Below are positions 43,670-53,018 of a stretch of 64,000 nt of DNA, one piece after another. A program made the translations under genes and the position numbers. Within the stretch, counting starts at the first letter, position 1. Each line of letters starts with the position of its first letter. Below the pieces are notes generated by a model. That model did not search any database, was not told where the DNA came from, and was given only the letters and a program-made list of their open reading frames with translations. This DNA comes from Pseudomonas persica (lineage in GTDB: Bacteria; Pseudomonadota; Gammaproteobacteria; Pseudomonadales; Pseudomonadaceae): assembly GCF_900291015.1 (NCBI RefSeq), contig NZ_OLKL01000033.1, positions 91,340 through 155,339 of the forward strand, given 5' to 3'.

Positions 43670-44620
43670 ATGACCGACATCGAGCGCTACCTCCGCGCCG
43701 CTACCCGTGACAACACCCGGCGCAGCTACCAGGCCGCCATCGAGCATTTCGAAACCCACTGGGGCGGCTTTCTCCCGGCCACGGCCGAGAGCATCGCCCG
43801 CTACCTGGCCGATCACGCAGCCCAGCATGCCGTAAGCACCCTGCGCCAGCGCCTGGCCGCGCTCAGTCAATGGCACGTCGCCCAAGGTTTCCCCGACCCG
43901 ACCAAGGCCCCGTTGGTGCGCCAGGTGCTACGTGGCATCCGCACCCTGCACCCGACACCGCCCAGGCAGGCCGCGCCGCTGTTGCTGCAGCACCTGCAAA
44001 GCGCTGTGGAATGTTTTGAAGAAGAAGCCCGCCAGGCCCGGGAACACCACGACCTGGCCGCCTTGCGCCGGGCGCGGCGCGACGCTGCCTTGCTGTTGCT
44101 GGGCTTCTGGCGCGGCTTTCGTGGTGATGAACTGGCCCGCCTGCGCGTCGAGCACATCCAGGCCGAAGCCGGTGTCGGCATTACCCTGTTCCTGCCGCGC
44201 AGCAAGGGCGACCGCGAAGCCCTGGGCGTACAACACCGCACCCCGGCCCTCAAGGCCTTGTGCCCGGTCACGGCCTACCTGCAATGGCTGGAAGTCGCCG
44301 GCATCGCCCATGGGCCGGTGTTCCGCAAGCTCGACCGCTGGGGCAACCTCAGCGACGCCGCGCTCAACAGCAATAGCCTGGTCGGTCTGCTGCGGCGCAT
44401 GCTGGAACGCGCCGGGGTACCGGCGGCGCTGTACACCGGCCACTCGCTGCGCCGTGGCTTCGCCACCTGGGCCACGGCCAACGGGTGGGAGTTGAAGTCG
44501 CTGATGAGCTACGTGGGCTGGAAAGACGCCAAGTCGGCATTACGCTACATCGACGCCGCGCAGCGCTTTGGCGAACTGGCCGTGCTACCGGCCAGCCAGG
44601 CTCAAAAGCTTATTCCTTGA
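43670..44620 (+). CDS. orphan tyrosine recombinase (site-specific integrase)
   Basis: 316 aa. N-terminal SAM-like core-binding domain (YLRAATRDNTRRSYQAAIEHFETHW), catalytic domain with Arg in GFWRGFRGDELARL, HSLRRGFATWA (His-x-x-Arg) and final VGWKDAKSALRYID with Tyr. All catalytic residues appear present. No cargo genes, direct repeats or tRNA surround it, so it is either a domesticated recombinase or the relic of an element. ATG 43670 starts the domain; ribosome site is poor. Its end overlaps the convergent lactonase gene by 11 nt. Confidence 0.85.
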   Translation: MTDIERYLRAATRDNTRRSYQAAIEHFETHWGGFLPATAESIARYLADHAAQHAVSTLRQRLAALSQWHVAQGFPDPTKAPLVRQVLRGIRTLHPTPPRQAAPLLLQHLQSAVECFEEEARQAREHHDLAALRRARRDAALLLLGFWRGFRGDELARLRVEHIQAEAGVGITLFLPRSKGDREALGVQHRTPALKALCPVTAYLQWLEVAGIAHGPVFRKLDRWGNLSDAALNSNSLVGLLRRMLERAGVPAALYTGHSLRRGFATWATANGWELKSLMSYVGWKDAKSALRYIDAAQRFGELAVLPASQAQKLIP

Positions 44621-45605
44621 AACTGTGCCGGGCGATGCCGCCAATTTCCGGGCTGATGGCATACAGGTCGCCAGCGTCGGGGTAATGGTGCAGGTCTTCG
44701 GCGCTCATGCCAAAACGCGCAGTACTGATGTACAAGGTATTCATCCCCGCCCCGCCGAAGCAGCAACTGGTGGGGCACGGCACTGGCATCAGCACCTGGT
44801 CGGTCAGGTGGCCGTGGCGGTCATAGCGCAGCAGGCAACTGCCATGGTACTGGCACACCCACAGGCCGCCTTCGCGGTCCAGCGCAAGGCCGTCCGGCCG
44901 CCCCAGTTCGGCGGGGGTTTCGGCAAACAGAGTAACCGCGCCCAGGCGGCCTTCGGCCAGGTACCTGGCGCAGTAGATCGAGCGCGCTGCCGAATCGACG
45001 AAGTACACCGTGTGGCCGTCCTGCGACCAGGCCAGGCCGGTGGGCAACGCCATGTCGTCGTGGATCACCTGGTCGCTCAATTGCCTGTCGAAGCGGAACA
45101 GCGCCCCGGTGTTGCCACTCAGGGCATCGTCCATCAGCCCGGTGACGAATCGGCCCTGCGGGTCGCAGGCGCCGTCGTTGAAACGGTAGGTCGACCGCGG
45201 GTGCACCGACAGCGAATGCTGGCGCACTTTGCGCCGCGACACGTCGAAGATGGCCACGCTGGCATCCTCGGTGAAAATCAGGTTGCCCTGGTCGGTCAAC
45301 GCCAGCGCGCCGATGCGTGCCGCGGATTCATACAGGCACTCGACTTCGCCATCGGGCGTCAGGCGGTTGATGCGCCCGCCAGAGATATCGACGAAGTACA
45401 ACGCGCCGCTGCATTCGTCCCAGACCAGGCTTTCGCCCAGGTCGGCGCGGGTGCTGGCGACGTTGACTGGCACGTAGTGGCATGCCTTGAGGCGGTTGCG
45501 AAGCTCGCCCATCTCCGCCAGCGTCATGGAACAGGCCAGTCCCAGGCCCTGTGCGGCATCGGTGAATACCGCGACATTGTCGTGGAAAGGGTCTGTGACG
45601 GGCAT
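44610..45605 (-). CDS. SMP-30/gluconolactonase family lactonase
   Basis: 331 aa. Six-bladed beta-propeller with the family metal residues: Glu in LGESLVWDECSGALYFVD, Asn in YRFNDGACDPQGRFV, and Asp in RPDGLALDREGGLW. Opens sugar lactones in pathways for pentoses or uronic acids. An N-terminal extension of ~50 residues before the propeller is unusual. Divergent from a LysR regulator across 127 bp with a T-N11-A palindrome, so it is likely that regulator's target. Confidence 0.87.
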   Translation of the reverse strand: MPVTDPFHDNVAVFTDAAQGLGLACSMTLAEMGELRNRLKACHYVPVNVASTRADLGESLVWDECSGALYFVDISGGRINRLTPDGEVECLYESAARIGALALTDQGNLIFTEDASVAIFDVSRRKVRQHSLSVHPRSTYRFNDGACDPQGRFVTGLMDDALSGNTGALFRFDRQLSDQVIHDDMALPTGLAWSQDGHTVYFVDSAARSIYCARYLAEGRLGAVTLFAETPAELGRPDGLALDREGGLWVCQYHGSCLLRYDRHGHLTDQVLMPVPCPTSCCFGGAGMNTLYISTARFGMSAEDLHHYPDAGDLYAISPEIGGIARHSFKE

Positions 45606-45682
45606 TAACTGGCTACCTTCGATTCTCCTTTTTACGATAACAATAAAAAAATCAATGACTTAATATTAAAAGCATGTGATTT

Positions 45683-45701
45683 TGATATCTCATGGATATC
45701 A
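45683..45701. promoter_or_regulatory. LysR-type operator TGATATC-N5-GATATCA
   Basis: Perfect 7-bp arms in the AT-rich gap between the divergent lactonase and lysR genes, 31 nt before the regulator ATG and 77 nt from the lactonase start. It contains the LysR box form T-N11-A. Confidence 0.7.
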
Positions 45702-45732
45702 CCGCTGGGTCAACGGGCCGGAGGACCGCAGG

Positions 45733-46644
45733 ATGATCGAGACACGTTTGCTCCGGCAGTTCATTGCCGTGGCCGAGGAGCTGCACTTCCACAAGGCCGC
45801 CGAGCGCCTGCACATGGCACAACCGCCGCTGAGTCAGGCGATCGGTCGCCTCGAGGACAAACTCGGTTTCAGCCTGTTCCTGCGCAACAAGCGCGGGGTG
45901 CGGCTGACGGCGGCGGGCACGGCCTTCCTCGGTACCGCCTACCGCACGCTGGCCGAGCTGGAACAGGGTATCGAGTATGCGCGCAATGTATCCGCCGGCA
46001 TCAGCGGCAAACTGCACATCACGGCCATTTCCATCGCTTATTACGAGTCGCTGCTCACTACCTTGCGCCGCTTTCGCGAGGCGTACCCAAACGTACAGCT
46101 GACCATCCGCGAGATGCCATCGGCCTCGCAGGCCAAGGCTCTGCTGGCCGGTGAGGCGGATATCGGCTTCATGCGCAGGTTGCCGTTGCCGGCCGGGACC
46201 CTGGAGTCACGGCTGCTGCTTGACGAACGGATCGTCATGGCCCTGCCCGCCTGCCATGCGAAAGCACGAGAGGGCGCGGTAGACCTGCGCGAGTTCGCCG
46301 ATGAGGATTTCGTCTTCACCCCGCAAGCCTTGGGCGGCGGCTACCACGCGCAGTTGACGGCGCTATGCGAGGCGGCGGGTTTCTATCCCAGGGTGGTGCA
46401 GGAGGCGGCACAGCTCCACACCCTGCTCGGCCTGGTGGCCTGTGGTTTTGGCGTAGCCCTGGTACCGGCCTCGTTCATCGGCTCCATTGCGCGCGAGCGC
46501 GTGCAGTTCCGACCAATCCTGCCAATCGACGGCCAGCCCGCCCCAGGCCTGGGTTTGTACATGAAATGGAATGCCCGGAATGCTTCCCCGGCACTGGCCA
46601 ACTTCATTGCCATGTTTGAAAACCCGGGCATCGCCGGGCATTAG
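45733..46644 (+). CDS. LysR-family transcriptional regulator
   Basis: 303 aa. N-terminal winged helix (RLLRQFIAVAEELHFHKAAERLHMAQPPLSQAIGRLEDKLG) and a C-terminal effector domain. GGAG at 9 nt before ATG 45733; upstream frame to 45676 overlaps the operator and is rejected. Divergent from the lactonase it presumably controls, activated by a sugar acid or lactone (inference). Confidence 0.9.
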   Translation: MIETRLLRQFIAVAEELHFHKAAERLHMAQPPLSQAIGRLEDKLGFSLFLRNKRGVRLTAAGTAFLGTAYRTLAELEQGIEYARNVSAGISGKLHITAISIAYYESLLTTLRRFREAYPNVQLTIREMPSASQAKALLAGEADIGFMRRLPLPAGTLESRLLLDERIVMALPACHAKAREGAVDLREFADEDFVFTPQALGGGYHAQLTALCEAAGFYPRVVQEAAQLHTLLGLVACGFGVALVPASFIGSIARERVQFRPILPIDGQPAPGLGLYMKWNARNASPALANFIAMFENPGIAGH

Positions 46645-46676
46645 GAGCACCATTCAAGAACAGCACCACATGATTC

Positions 46677-46850
46677 TGTGGGAGATCACCCAGCCCTTTG
46701 GGCTGCGCTGGCGCGCAGAGAACCGAGTTCGCAAGCGGTGCGCTCCCACAGAGGCCCTGCCAATTCAATGAGTGTCCATTCGCGGGTAAAGCGCAGGTTT
46801 CAAGGACAGCGGCAAACCTGTGGGAGCAGGTTCACCCGCGAAGAGGCCAG
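46677..46850 (+). repeat. diverged composite REP elements
   Basis: Module TGTGGGAGATCACCCAGCCC at 46677 is a diverged copy of those at 26798 and 63926, here directly followed by CTCCCACAGAGGCCCTGCCA. A second REP pair (TTCGCGGGTAAAGCG at 46789; GGTTCACCCGCGAAGAGG at 46829) follows. It fills most of the 310-bp gap before the Rieske-FAD gene. Confidence 0.8.
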
Positions 46851-46954
46851 CCCAGGCAACACAAAAGCTACCCGTCGCCACCGATCGTCAGCTCAACGCA
46901 TCCCCTCCCCGAGCCAGGCGTCAAATGGTTCCAAAGGCCCCTTGGAGAACCCCC

Positions 46955-48475
46955 ATGACCCAGTACGCCGTGGCCCGTCTGGCCCAACTCGACGAACACC
47001 GCCCCCTGCGCGTCCAGGCCGGCAGCGAAGAGCTCATCCTCATCCGCCAGGGCGACCAGGTGCACGCCTACCAGGGCAACTGCCCTCATGAAGGCGCGCC
47101 ATTGAATGAAGGCATGGTCTGCGGCGGTCTGCTGGTCTGCCCCTGGCACAAGGCTGCGTTCGCCGTGGACGAGGGCGCGGTCTGCGAGCCGCCGGCGCTG
47201 GCCGACCTGCGCCGTTACAGAACCTGGGTCAAAGGCGACGAGGTCTGGGTCGACGATCAACCCCTGCCCAGAACCGAGCCGCCCCGTCACAGCGATGCCC
47301 GCTGTTTCGTAGTGGTCGGCGCCGGTGCCGCCGGCAGTGCCGCAGTCGCCACCCTGCTGGCCCATGGCTTTGCCGGCCGCCTGGTCTGGGTCGATCAGGA
47401 GCGCCAGCCAGCCTATGATCGTACTTCCCTCAGCAAATTCGTGATCGCCGGGCAGATGCCACCCGATGAAGTGCCCGCCCTGCTCGACGCCGACGCCCTG
47501 CGCAAGGGCCACCTGGAGCGCAAGCATGGCAAGGTGCGCACCCTGAACACCCAGAAACGCCAGATTACCCTGGCCGACGGCCAGCAGATCGACTATGACG
47601 CCTGCCTGCTGGCCAGCGGCGGCAAGGCGCTGCGACCCGATATCCCCGGCGTCGATCTGCCCGGGGTATTTACCTTGCGCTCACGGGACGATGCCACGCA
47701 CCTGCTGGACGCTGCCGAGCCCGGCCAGCCGGCGGTGATCGTCGGCGACGGCTTCATCGGCCTGGAAGCCGCCTCGGCCTTGCGCAAGTACGGTGTGCAG
47801 GTGCATCTGGTCACCCGCCACGAAGTCCCCCTGGCCCGGCAGCTGGGCGAGCGCATCGGCCGTAGCATCCGCGAGTTGCATGAACGCAAGGGGGTCACCT
47901 TCCACGGCCCCACCGAGGTCGAACGGATCGAGGGCCAAGGCAAGGTGGAGGCCGTGTTGCTGGCCAACGGTGAGCGGCTACTGACGCCATTGGTGCTGCT
48001 GGGCACCGGGGTCGAACCGGCGACCGCTTTCATCCAGGGGGTGCTGCTGACCGAGGACAAGTCGGTGCAAGTCGACGCTGAAATGCGCGCTGCAGATGGC
48101 CTATGGGCCGCCGGGGATATCGCCACCTTCCCGCTCACCGGGCGGCCGGTGCGTATCGAACACTGGCGCCTGGCCCAGCAGCATGGGGTGATCGCCGCCG
48201 CCAACATGCTCGGCGAGCAGCGCCGCTACGCCGACGTACCGTTCTTCTGGACCTACCAGCACGGCCGCACCTACGAAGTACTGGGCCACGCGCGGGACTG
48301 GAACCGTATCGAGTTTGTCGGCGAGCCGGAAAAAGGCGACTTCATTGCCTTGCAATGCGTGGATGAGCGGGTCGAGGCGGTCATCGCCAAGGGCTATTCC
48401 GATGCCATGGCGACACTGTCGCAACGCCTGAAGCGCCCATTGAGCCTGCAGGAGGCCTTGGCGCTGATCGGTTGA
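46955..48475 (+). CDS. Rieske-FAD/NAD reductase (AIFM3-like)
   Basis: 506 aa. N-terminal Rieske 2Fe-2S domain (about 1-105; CPHEGAPLNEG, then CPWHKAAF: two Cys-His pairs), then a pyridine-nucleotide disulfide reductase-type module: FAD loop VVVGAGAAGSAAV, NAD loop VIVGDGFIGLEAASAL and GLWAAGDIATFP. Related to ferredoxin reductases of dioxygenase systems and to AIFM3. Substrate unknown; it might pass electrons within itself. GGAG precedes ATG 46955; the frame upstream is REP sequence. An aldo/keto reductase follows 71 nt later. Confidence 0.88.
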   Translation: MTQYAVARLAQLDEHRPLRVQAGSEELILIRQGDQVHAYQGNCPHEGAPLNEGMVCGGLLVCPWHKAAFAVDEGAVCEPPALADLRRYRTWVKGDEVWVDDQPLPRTEPPRHSDARCFVVVGAGAAGSAAVATLLAHGFAGRLVWVDQERQPAYDRTSLSKFVIAGQMPPDEVPALLDADALRKGHLERKHGKVRTLNTQKRQITLADGQQIDYDACLLASGGKALRPDIPGVDLPGVFTLRSRDDATHLLDAAEPGQPAVIVGDGFIGLEAASALRKYGVQVHLVTRHEVPLARQLGERIGRSIRELHERKGVTFHGPTEVERIEGQGKVEAVLLANGERLLTPLVLLGTGVEPATAFIQGVLLTEDKSVQVDAEMRAADGLWAAGDIATFPLTGRPVRIEHWRLAQQHGVIAAANMLGEQRRYADVPFFWTYQHGRTYEVLGHARDWNRIEFVGEPEKGDFIALQCVDERVEAVIAKGYSDAMATLSQRLKRPLSLQEALALIG

Positions 48476-48546
48476 GGGCGCCTTTCATTGCGCCCCGGTT
48501 GTGTGTAAAACAGGTAGATCAGCCGATTGCAAAAGGACCCACGCGC

Positions 48547-49557
48547 ATGATCTACCGCCCCCTCGGCCACAGTGGCCTGCAGGTTTCCGCCCTGACCCTG
48601 GGCAGCATGATGTTCGGCGAGCAGACCAGCACCGAGGACGCCCTGCGCATCATCGACAAGGCCTGGGACCAGGGCATCAACTTCATCGACACCGCTGACG
48701 TGTACAACGCGGGGCGCGCGGAGGAAATCGTCGGTGAAGCGGTGGCCCGCCATCGCCAGGACTGGATCGTGGCCAGCAAGGTCGGCTTCGGCCCGGCCGA
48801 TGGCCTGCCCAACCGCAGCGGGCTATCGCGCAAGCACATCTTCAACGCCCTCGATGCCACGCTGACGCGCATGGACATGGACTATCTGGATATCTACTAC
48901 CTGCACCGCGAGGACCACAAGGTACCGCTGGAAGAGAGCGTGCAGGCCATCGGCGACCTGCTGCGCCAGGGCAAGATCCGCTACTGGGGCGTATCCAACT
49001 TCCGTGGCTGGCGCATCGCCGAGGCCTGCCACATTGCCGAGCGCCTGGGCGTGCCCAGGCCGGTGGTGAGCCAACCGCTGTACAACATCGTCAACCGCCA
49101 GGCCGAGCCGGAGCAGCTTACCGCTGCGGCTGCCCATGGCCTGGGCGTGGTGCCGTACAGCCCGCTCGCGCGGGGCGTGCTCAGCGGCAAGTATGCGCCG
49201 GGGTCGGCACCGGATGCCGGCAGCCGCGCCGGGCGCCAGGACAAACGCATCATGGAGGTGGAGTGGCGCCAGGAGTCGCTGGCCACCGCCCGGCAGATCC
49301 AGGCCTATGTCGAGGCCAAGGGCGTGGGTATCGTCGAGTTCGCGATTGCCTGGGTGCTGAACAACCGGCTGGTCAGTTCGGCGATTGTCGGGCCGCGCAC
49401 GGAAGAACAGTGGGATACCTATGGCGGTGCGCTGGCGGTGAAGATCACGGCGGAGGATGAAGCGTTCATTGATTCGCTGGTTACGCCGGGGCATGCGTCG
49501 ACGCCGGGGTTCAATGATGTGGCGCATTACGTGACTGGGCGGTTGGCCCGCAGCTGA
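48547..49557 (+). CDS. aldo/keto reductase
   Basis: 336 aa, TIM barrel. Catalytic tetrad visible: Asp in NFIDTADVYNAGRAEE, Tyr in the same block, Lys in WIVASKVGFG and His in YYLHREDHK; NADPH region VSSAIVGPRTEEQWD. Reduces aldehydes or ketones; substrate unknown. ATG 48547 begins the conserved sequence. It probably shares a transcript with the Rieske-FAD gene upstream. Confidence 0.9.
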   Translation: MIYRPLGHSGLQVSALTLGSMMFGEQTSTEDALRIIDKAWDQGINFIDTADVYNAGRAEEIVGEAVARHRQDWIVASKVGFGPADGLPNRSGLSRKHIFNALDATLTRMDMDYLDIYYLHREDHKVPLEESVQAIGDLLRQGKIRYWGVSNFRGWRIAEACHIAERLGVPRPVVSQPLYNIVNRQAEPEQLTAAAAHGLGVVPYSPLARGVLSGKYAPGSAPDAGSRAGRQDKRIMEVEWRQESLATARQIQAYVEAKGVGIVEFAIAWVLNNRLVSSAIVGPRTEEQWDTYGGALAVKITAEDEAFIDSLVTPGHASTPGFNDVAHYVTGRLARS

Positions 49558-49571
49558 TCACCCTCCTGCTC

Positions 49572-49670
49572 CGGCTTCTTCGCGGGTAAACCCGCTCGTA
49601 TGGAACTGCACATCACTGATTGAATTAGCCGGGCCTCTGTGGGAGCAGGCGAGCCCGCGAAGGGCCGCAA
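49572..49670 (+). repeat. REPIN with conserved spacer (inverted orientation)
   Basis: Cores TTCGCGGGTAAACCCGCTC at 49578 and GCAGGCGAGCCCGCGAA at 49645, with a spacer (GAACTGCACATCACTGATTG) that is the diverged reverse complement of the spacer at 7640-7670 and 26960-26990. Confidence 0.82.
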
Positions 49671-49689
49671 CGCGGCCCCAATTCCTGGC

Positions 49690-50382
49690 TCAGGACAAGC
49701 CTTTGATGACCAGCAGATGCAGCGGATAGAACAGGTAACCCCAACGCCCCACTGCTGGCACCCGCCAATCATCATGACGCAGCAACAGTAATCCGACCGC
49801 AATCGCCAAGGCTGCAGCAACCAGTGCCAACACGGTAACCGGTGCCAACAGGTGCTCGCGCAACCAGCTATTGGTCAAATTCCCACCCATGGCCAACAGG
49901 CAAGGCAGCAGCCAGGCAACCCCGCCCTGCCTGCGCGCCATTAGCCAGGCACCCGGTAGCAACACCCCCGGCAACCCGTACATCAACCGCTCACTGAATA
50001 GCCACCCTGCAAGCAGGCCAGCAATGCCAAGCACTCGCGCCGATATCAAGGGGTGATGCACACCCCAGGCCACCACCAACCCCAACACCAGGGTCGGCAT
50101 CACGCTAAATGTTGGCGAGCGACTGTCCAGCCAACGATACGCAGGCTCCGACAGCACCGCGAACACCAGCATCAGCCCCAGATAACGCAGGTTGCCGCGG
50201 GTATACAGCGCGTCTGCCCTGGCGCGCCCCACATTCACCGCAATTGCCAGGCAAAACAGCGGAAACGCCAACCGGCCAAGCACGAACAGGCCATCGACAT
50301 TCGGCCACAGAAAGCGCAGGTGGTCGGCGACCATGGTCAGCATCGCCGTCCACTTGACCAGGTCCAGCCCGGCCGAACGCAT
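49690..50382 (-). CDS. TraX-family membrane protein
   Basis: 230 aa, seven or eight helices. TraX/acyltransferase-3-like features: LDLVKWTAMLTMVADHLRFL near the start with the invariant His, RLAFPLFCLAIAVN, and the C-terminal WGYLFYPLHLLVIKGL. TraX acetylates F-pilin; chromosomal copies such as this are of unknown role. It begins 3 nt after the stop of the YdjM-like gene on the same strand, so they form an operon. Confidence 0.85.
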   Translation of the reverse strand: MRSAGLDLVKWTAMLTMVADHLRFLWPNVDGLFVLGRLAFPLFCLAIAVNVGRARADALYTRGNLRYLGLMLVFAVLSEPAYRWLDSRSPTFSVMPTLVLGLVVAWGVHHPLISARVLGIAGLLAGWLFSERLMYGLPGVLLPGAWLMARRQGGVAWLLPCLLAMGGNLTNSWLREHLLAPVTVLALVAAALAIAVGLLLLRHDDWRVPAVGRWGYLFYPLHLLVIKGLS

Positions 50383-50385
50383 GCC

Positions 50386-51462
50386 TCAGCGCCCGCGCTC
50401 GACTGTGCTGGGCCCCAGGTAACGATCGGTCCAGGCAGCCAGCGGCAAAGGTGGCTGCTGCTCGACGATCCTTCGCCAGATCAGCACCAGGTCGTCGCCA
50501 TTGAACACCGACCCGGGCCCCGCGCCCTTCCACATCGTAGGCACATCGGCAATCCACTGCCCCTGGCTGTCACGGTGGGCCATGTTGAAGCGGAACGTGT
50601 AGTTCCCTGGGATGCCCATGCGCAGATCGGTGACCACCAGCGCATCGCCGATCTGGTCATAACGCAACCAGTCATCGGTAAACCAGCGCAAGCGCTGGTG
50701 CAGCGGGTCGTTGGCCAGTGCTTGGGCCAGTTCAACGTTACGCGGCAAACGCTGCATTTCTGGCGCCTGCTGGTCAAACCCGCTGCTGATGCCTTCGTAG
50801 TAATCGCCATCCGGGGTCTTGGCCAGCACCCGCCAGACCAGGCTGTTGAAGGCGATCGGCACGGCACGTACCTGGCTGACGGCGATACCTTGCTGGTCGA
50901 GGGCAGCCTGGAAACGCTGCTCGGCCGCCATGCGTCCGGCCAGGCCGAACCCCAGGTAGGCTGCGCTGAACACCAAGGCCAAGGTCAGTAACTGCGTAGC
51001 CCTGTTCGTCAGCCCTTTGATGGTTGCATAGACCACCGCCGCCAGCAGCGGTACGGTGTAGACCGGGTCGATGATGAACACCGCAGCCCAGCTTTCCGGG
51101 GTGGTTTGCAAGGGCCAGAACAACTGCGTGCCGTAGACCGTGAAGGCGTCGAGCAACGGGTGGGTGACCAGCACCAGCCAGAACGCCAGGAACAGCCTGG
51201 GCAAGGTATAGCCTTTGCCTGGCCAGCACTTGTTGACCAGCCAGGCCAGCAGCAACGCCAGCCCCGTGAGCACGAACAGGGAATGAGAAAAGCCGCGGTG
51301 GTAGGTCATCTGCGACACCGGGTCGGCGTAGCGGATGATCACGTCCAGGTCGGGAAGCGTACCCAGCGCGGCGCCATATAGCAGCGAGCGGCGGCCCTGG
51401 ATACGGCCGAGCACGGTGCCTTGCAGGGCGGCGCCGAGAACGGCTTGGGTGATGGAGTCCAA
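50386..51462 (-). CDS. YdjM-like metal-dependent membrane hydrolase (DUF457)
   Basis: 358 aa from a probable TTG start at 51462 (MDSITQAVLGAALQGTVLG), preceded by AGGA; an ATG at 51504 adds 14 unconserved residues. Core: TLPDLDVIIRYADPVSQMTYHRGFSHSLF and VTHPLLDAFTVYGTQLFWPLQ, with His/Asp metal ligands characteristic of the LexA-regulated YdjM and DUF457 proteins; four helices and a soluble C-terminal part. Substrate unknown. Upstream of traX in one operon. Confidence 0.82.
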   Translation of the reverse strand: MDSITQAVLGAALQGTVLGRIQGRRSLLYGAALGTLPDLDVIIRYADPVSQMTYHRGFSHSLFVLTGLALLLAWLVNKCWPGKGYTLPRLFLAFWLVLVTHPLLDAFTVYGTQLFWPLQTTPESWAAVFIIDPVYTVPLLAAVVYATIKGLTNRATQLLTLALVFSAAYLGFGLAGRMAAEQRFQAALDQQGIAVSQVRAVPIAFNSLVWRVLAKTPDGDYYEGISSGFDQQAPEMQRLPRNVELAQALANDPLHQRLRWFTDDWLRYDQIGDALVVTDLRMGIPGNYTFRFNMAHRDSQGQWIADVPTMWKGAGPGSVFNGDDLVLIWRRIVEQQPPLPLAAWTDRYLGPSTVERGR

Positions 51463-51549
51463 GGGGGCATTCCTGAAAGGGTGGTTTCCGGAAGCTAACT
51501 TCATCCGGGCCCAATGCGCAATTCCTCTTGTGGGAGCATCTGTATCGGG

Positions 51550-51665
51550 CTGCCTGCACTGGCCTCATCGCCGGCAAGCCAGCGCCCACAGGGATAGCGC
51601 ATGGCTTGGGCTCAACGCGGTCGAGGTGGGAGCTGGCTTGCCGGCGATGAGGCCAGTGCAGGCAG
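51550..51665 (+). repeat. long perfect REPIN, 34-bp arms
   Basis: 51550-51583 and 51632-51665 are exact reverse complements over 34 nt, well beyond the REP core (GCCGGCAAGCCAGC). The spacer carries GACCGCGTTGAGCC-like sequence in inverse, linking it to elements at 29180 and 40070. It sits downstream of benF. Confidence 0.85.
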
Positions 51666-51713
51666 CATGAGACCGTTGCTCCCAGCGGGTTTGCACATGC
51701 CTCTATGGGCGAT

Positions 51714-52964
51714 TTAGAACAACTGCCAGGTGTAAACCAGCGTCAAACGGTTCTCGTCGATGTCGCTACGGTAGTTGGAACGGGCCATGGCATTGCGCAC
51801 CCGGATCCCCAGCCCCTTCAGCACCCCGCTCTGCACCGCGTAGCCAATGTCCAGGTCACGCTCGCGGTCACGTCCTTCATAACCCAGCCCGGTGTCGACA
51901 TTGTTACCTGTTATGTAGCGCACGGTCGCGGTCAGCCCCGGCACGCCCATCGCCGCGAAGTTATAATCGTAGCGCACCTGGTACGAGCGTTCGTCGGTAT
52001 AGGCGAACTCATAGGTGGGCACTTCGTTTCCCAGCGGCGAGATGTTGGCGAAAACCCGTGGGAACGGGCTGTCGCCATAAATGCCCTGGTAGCCGGCATG
52101 AAAGCTGTGCCCGCCATGCCGGGCGGTAAACATCGAGAAGAACGCCTGGTTGTCGATGTGGCCGAGCAACGCATCGCCATCCTCGCGGGCGGTGAAATAC
52201 CCCAGGTTGGCGCTGAGCACCCAGTTGCCTAAGGGCTTGCTGTGCTTGAGGCCGACAAAGCCCTGTTCGTAGATGTCCTCCAACTGCCCGTACCACAGGC
52301 TGACACTGCTCTGCTTGGCATTGAACGCATAGTCCCCGCCCAGGTAGTTGAAGGCATCGCTTTCTACCTGGCGCATCGGCACATGGCCGAGCATGGCGTT
52401 CATCTTGCCGTCCCCGCCTTCGTTGCGCAGGTGGGTACTCTTCAGGTGCCCGGCCTGCACGGTCAGGCCGTCGATTTCCGCAGAACTCAGGCTGGCGCCT
52501 TGATAAGTCGGTGGCAGCAGGCGGATGTCGCTGAAGGTCAGCACCGGCAGGTTGGGTTGCAGTTCGCCGACGCGCAATTCGGTGTTCGACAAGCGGGCCT
52601 TGAAAGTGGGCGCCAGGCGGCTGTATTCGTCGGCAGCACGGCCGTCGCCGTGCACCGGCAGCAACCCGGTATTGGTGCGGTCGGGGCTGCTGTCGAGCTT
52701 GATGCCCAACAGGCCCAGGGCGTCAACACCAAAGCCGACCGTGCCCGGGGTGTAGCCCGACTTGAAGTCGAGGATGAAGCCCTGGGCCCACTCCTCGGCC
52801 CTGGATTGCCGGTTGGCCCCGACAATGTCGGAGAAATCGCGGCTGAAGTAGTAGTTACGGGCATTCAGGGTGGCCTTCGAATCTTCGAAGAAGCCGCCTT
52901 CGGCGGCCAGCAACGGTTGGCTGAGCAAAGTCAGGCCCAGGGCGACGCAAGGGGTGTGGTTCAT
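51714..52964 (-). CDS. benF: BenF, benzoate-specific OprD-family porin
   Basis: 416 aa with a signal peptide ending LLA-AEG. OprD marks: [44 protein letters not shown], and C-terminal [13 protein letters not shown]. Outer-membrane channel that admits benzoate. Last gene of the ben operon; 54 nt after benE. Same length as PhaK at 3894 and clearly paralogous. Confidence 0.93.
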   Translation of the reverse strand: MNHTPCVALGLTLLSQPLLAAEGGFFEDSKATLNARNYYFSRDFSDIVGANRQSRAEEWAQGFILDFKSGYTPGTVGFGVDALGLLGIKLDSSPDRTNTGLLPVHGDGRAADEYSRLAPTFKARLSNTELRVGELQPNLPVLTFSDIRLLPPTYQGASLSSAEIDGLTVQAGHLKSTHLRNEGGDGKMNAMLGHVPMRQVESDAFNYLGGDYAFNAKQSSVSLWYGQLEDIYEQGFVGLKHSKPLGNWVLSANLGYFTAREDGDALLGHIDNQAFFSMFTARHGGHSFHAGYQGIYGDSPFPRVFANISPLGNEVPTYEFAYTDERSYQVRYDYNFAAMGVPGLTATVRYITGNNVDTGLGYEGRDRERDLDIGYAVQSGVLKGLGIRVRNAMARSNYRSDIDENRLTLVYTWQLF

Positions 52965-53018
52965 TCCGAAGCTCTCTTGATCTTGTTTTTATGGGTAAAG
53001 CGTTGAAAACACAGCGGT

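Noticed and set aside
43670..44620. Integrase as sign of a genomic island here
   Set aside because: Flanking genes are ordinary for the genus and no direct repeats or tRNA were found.
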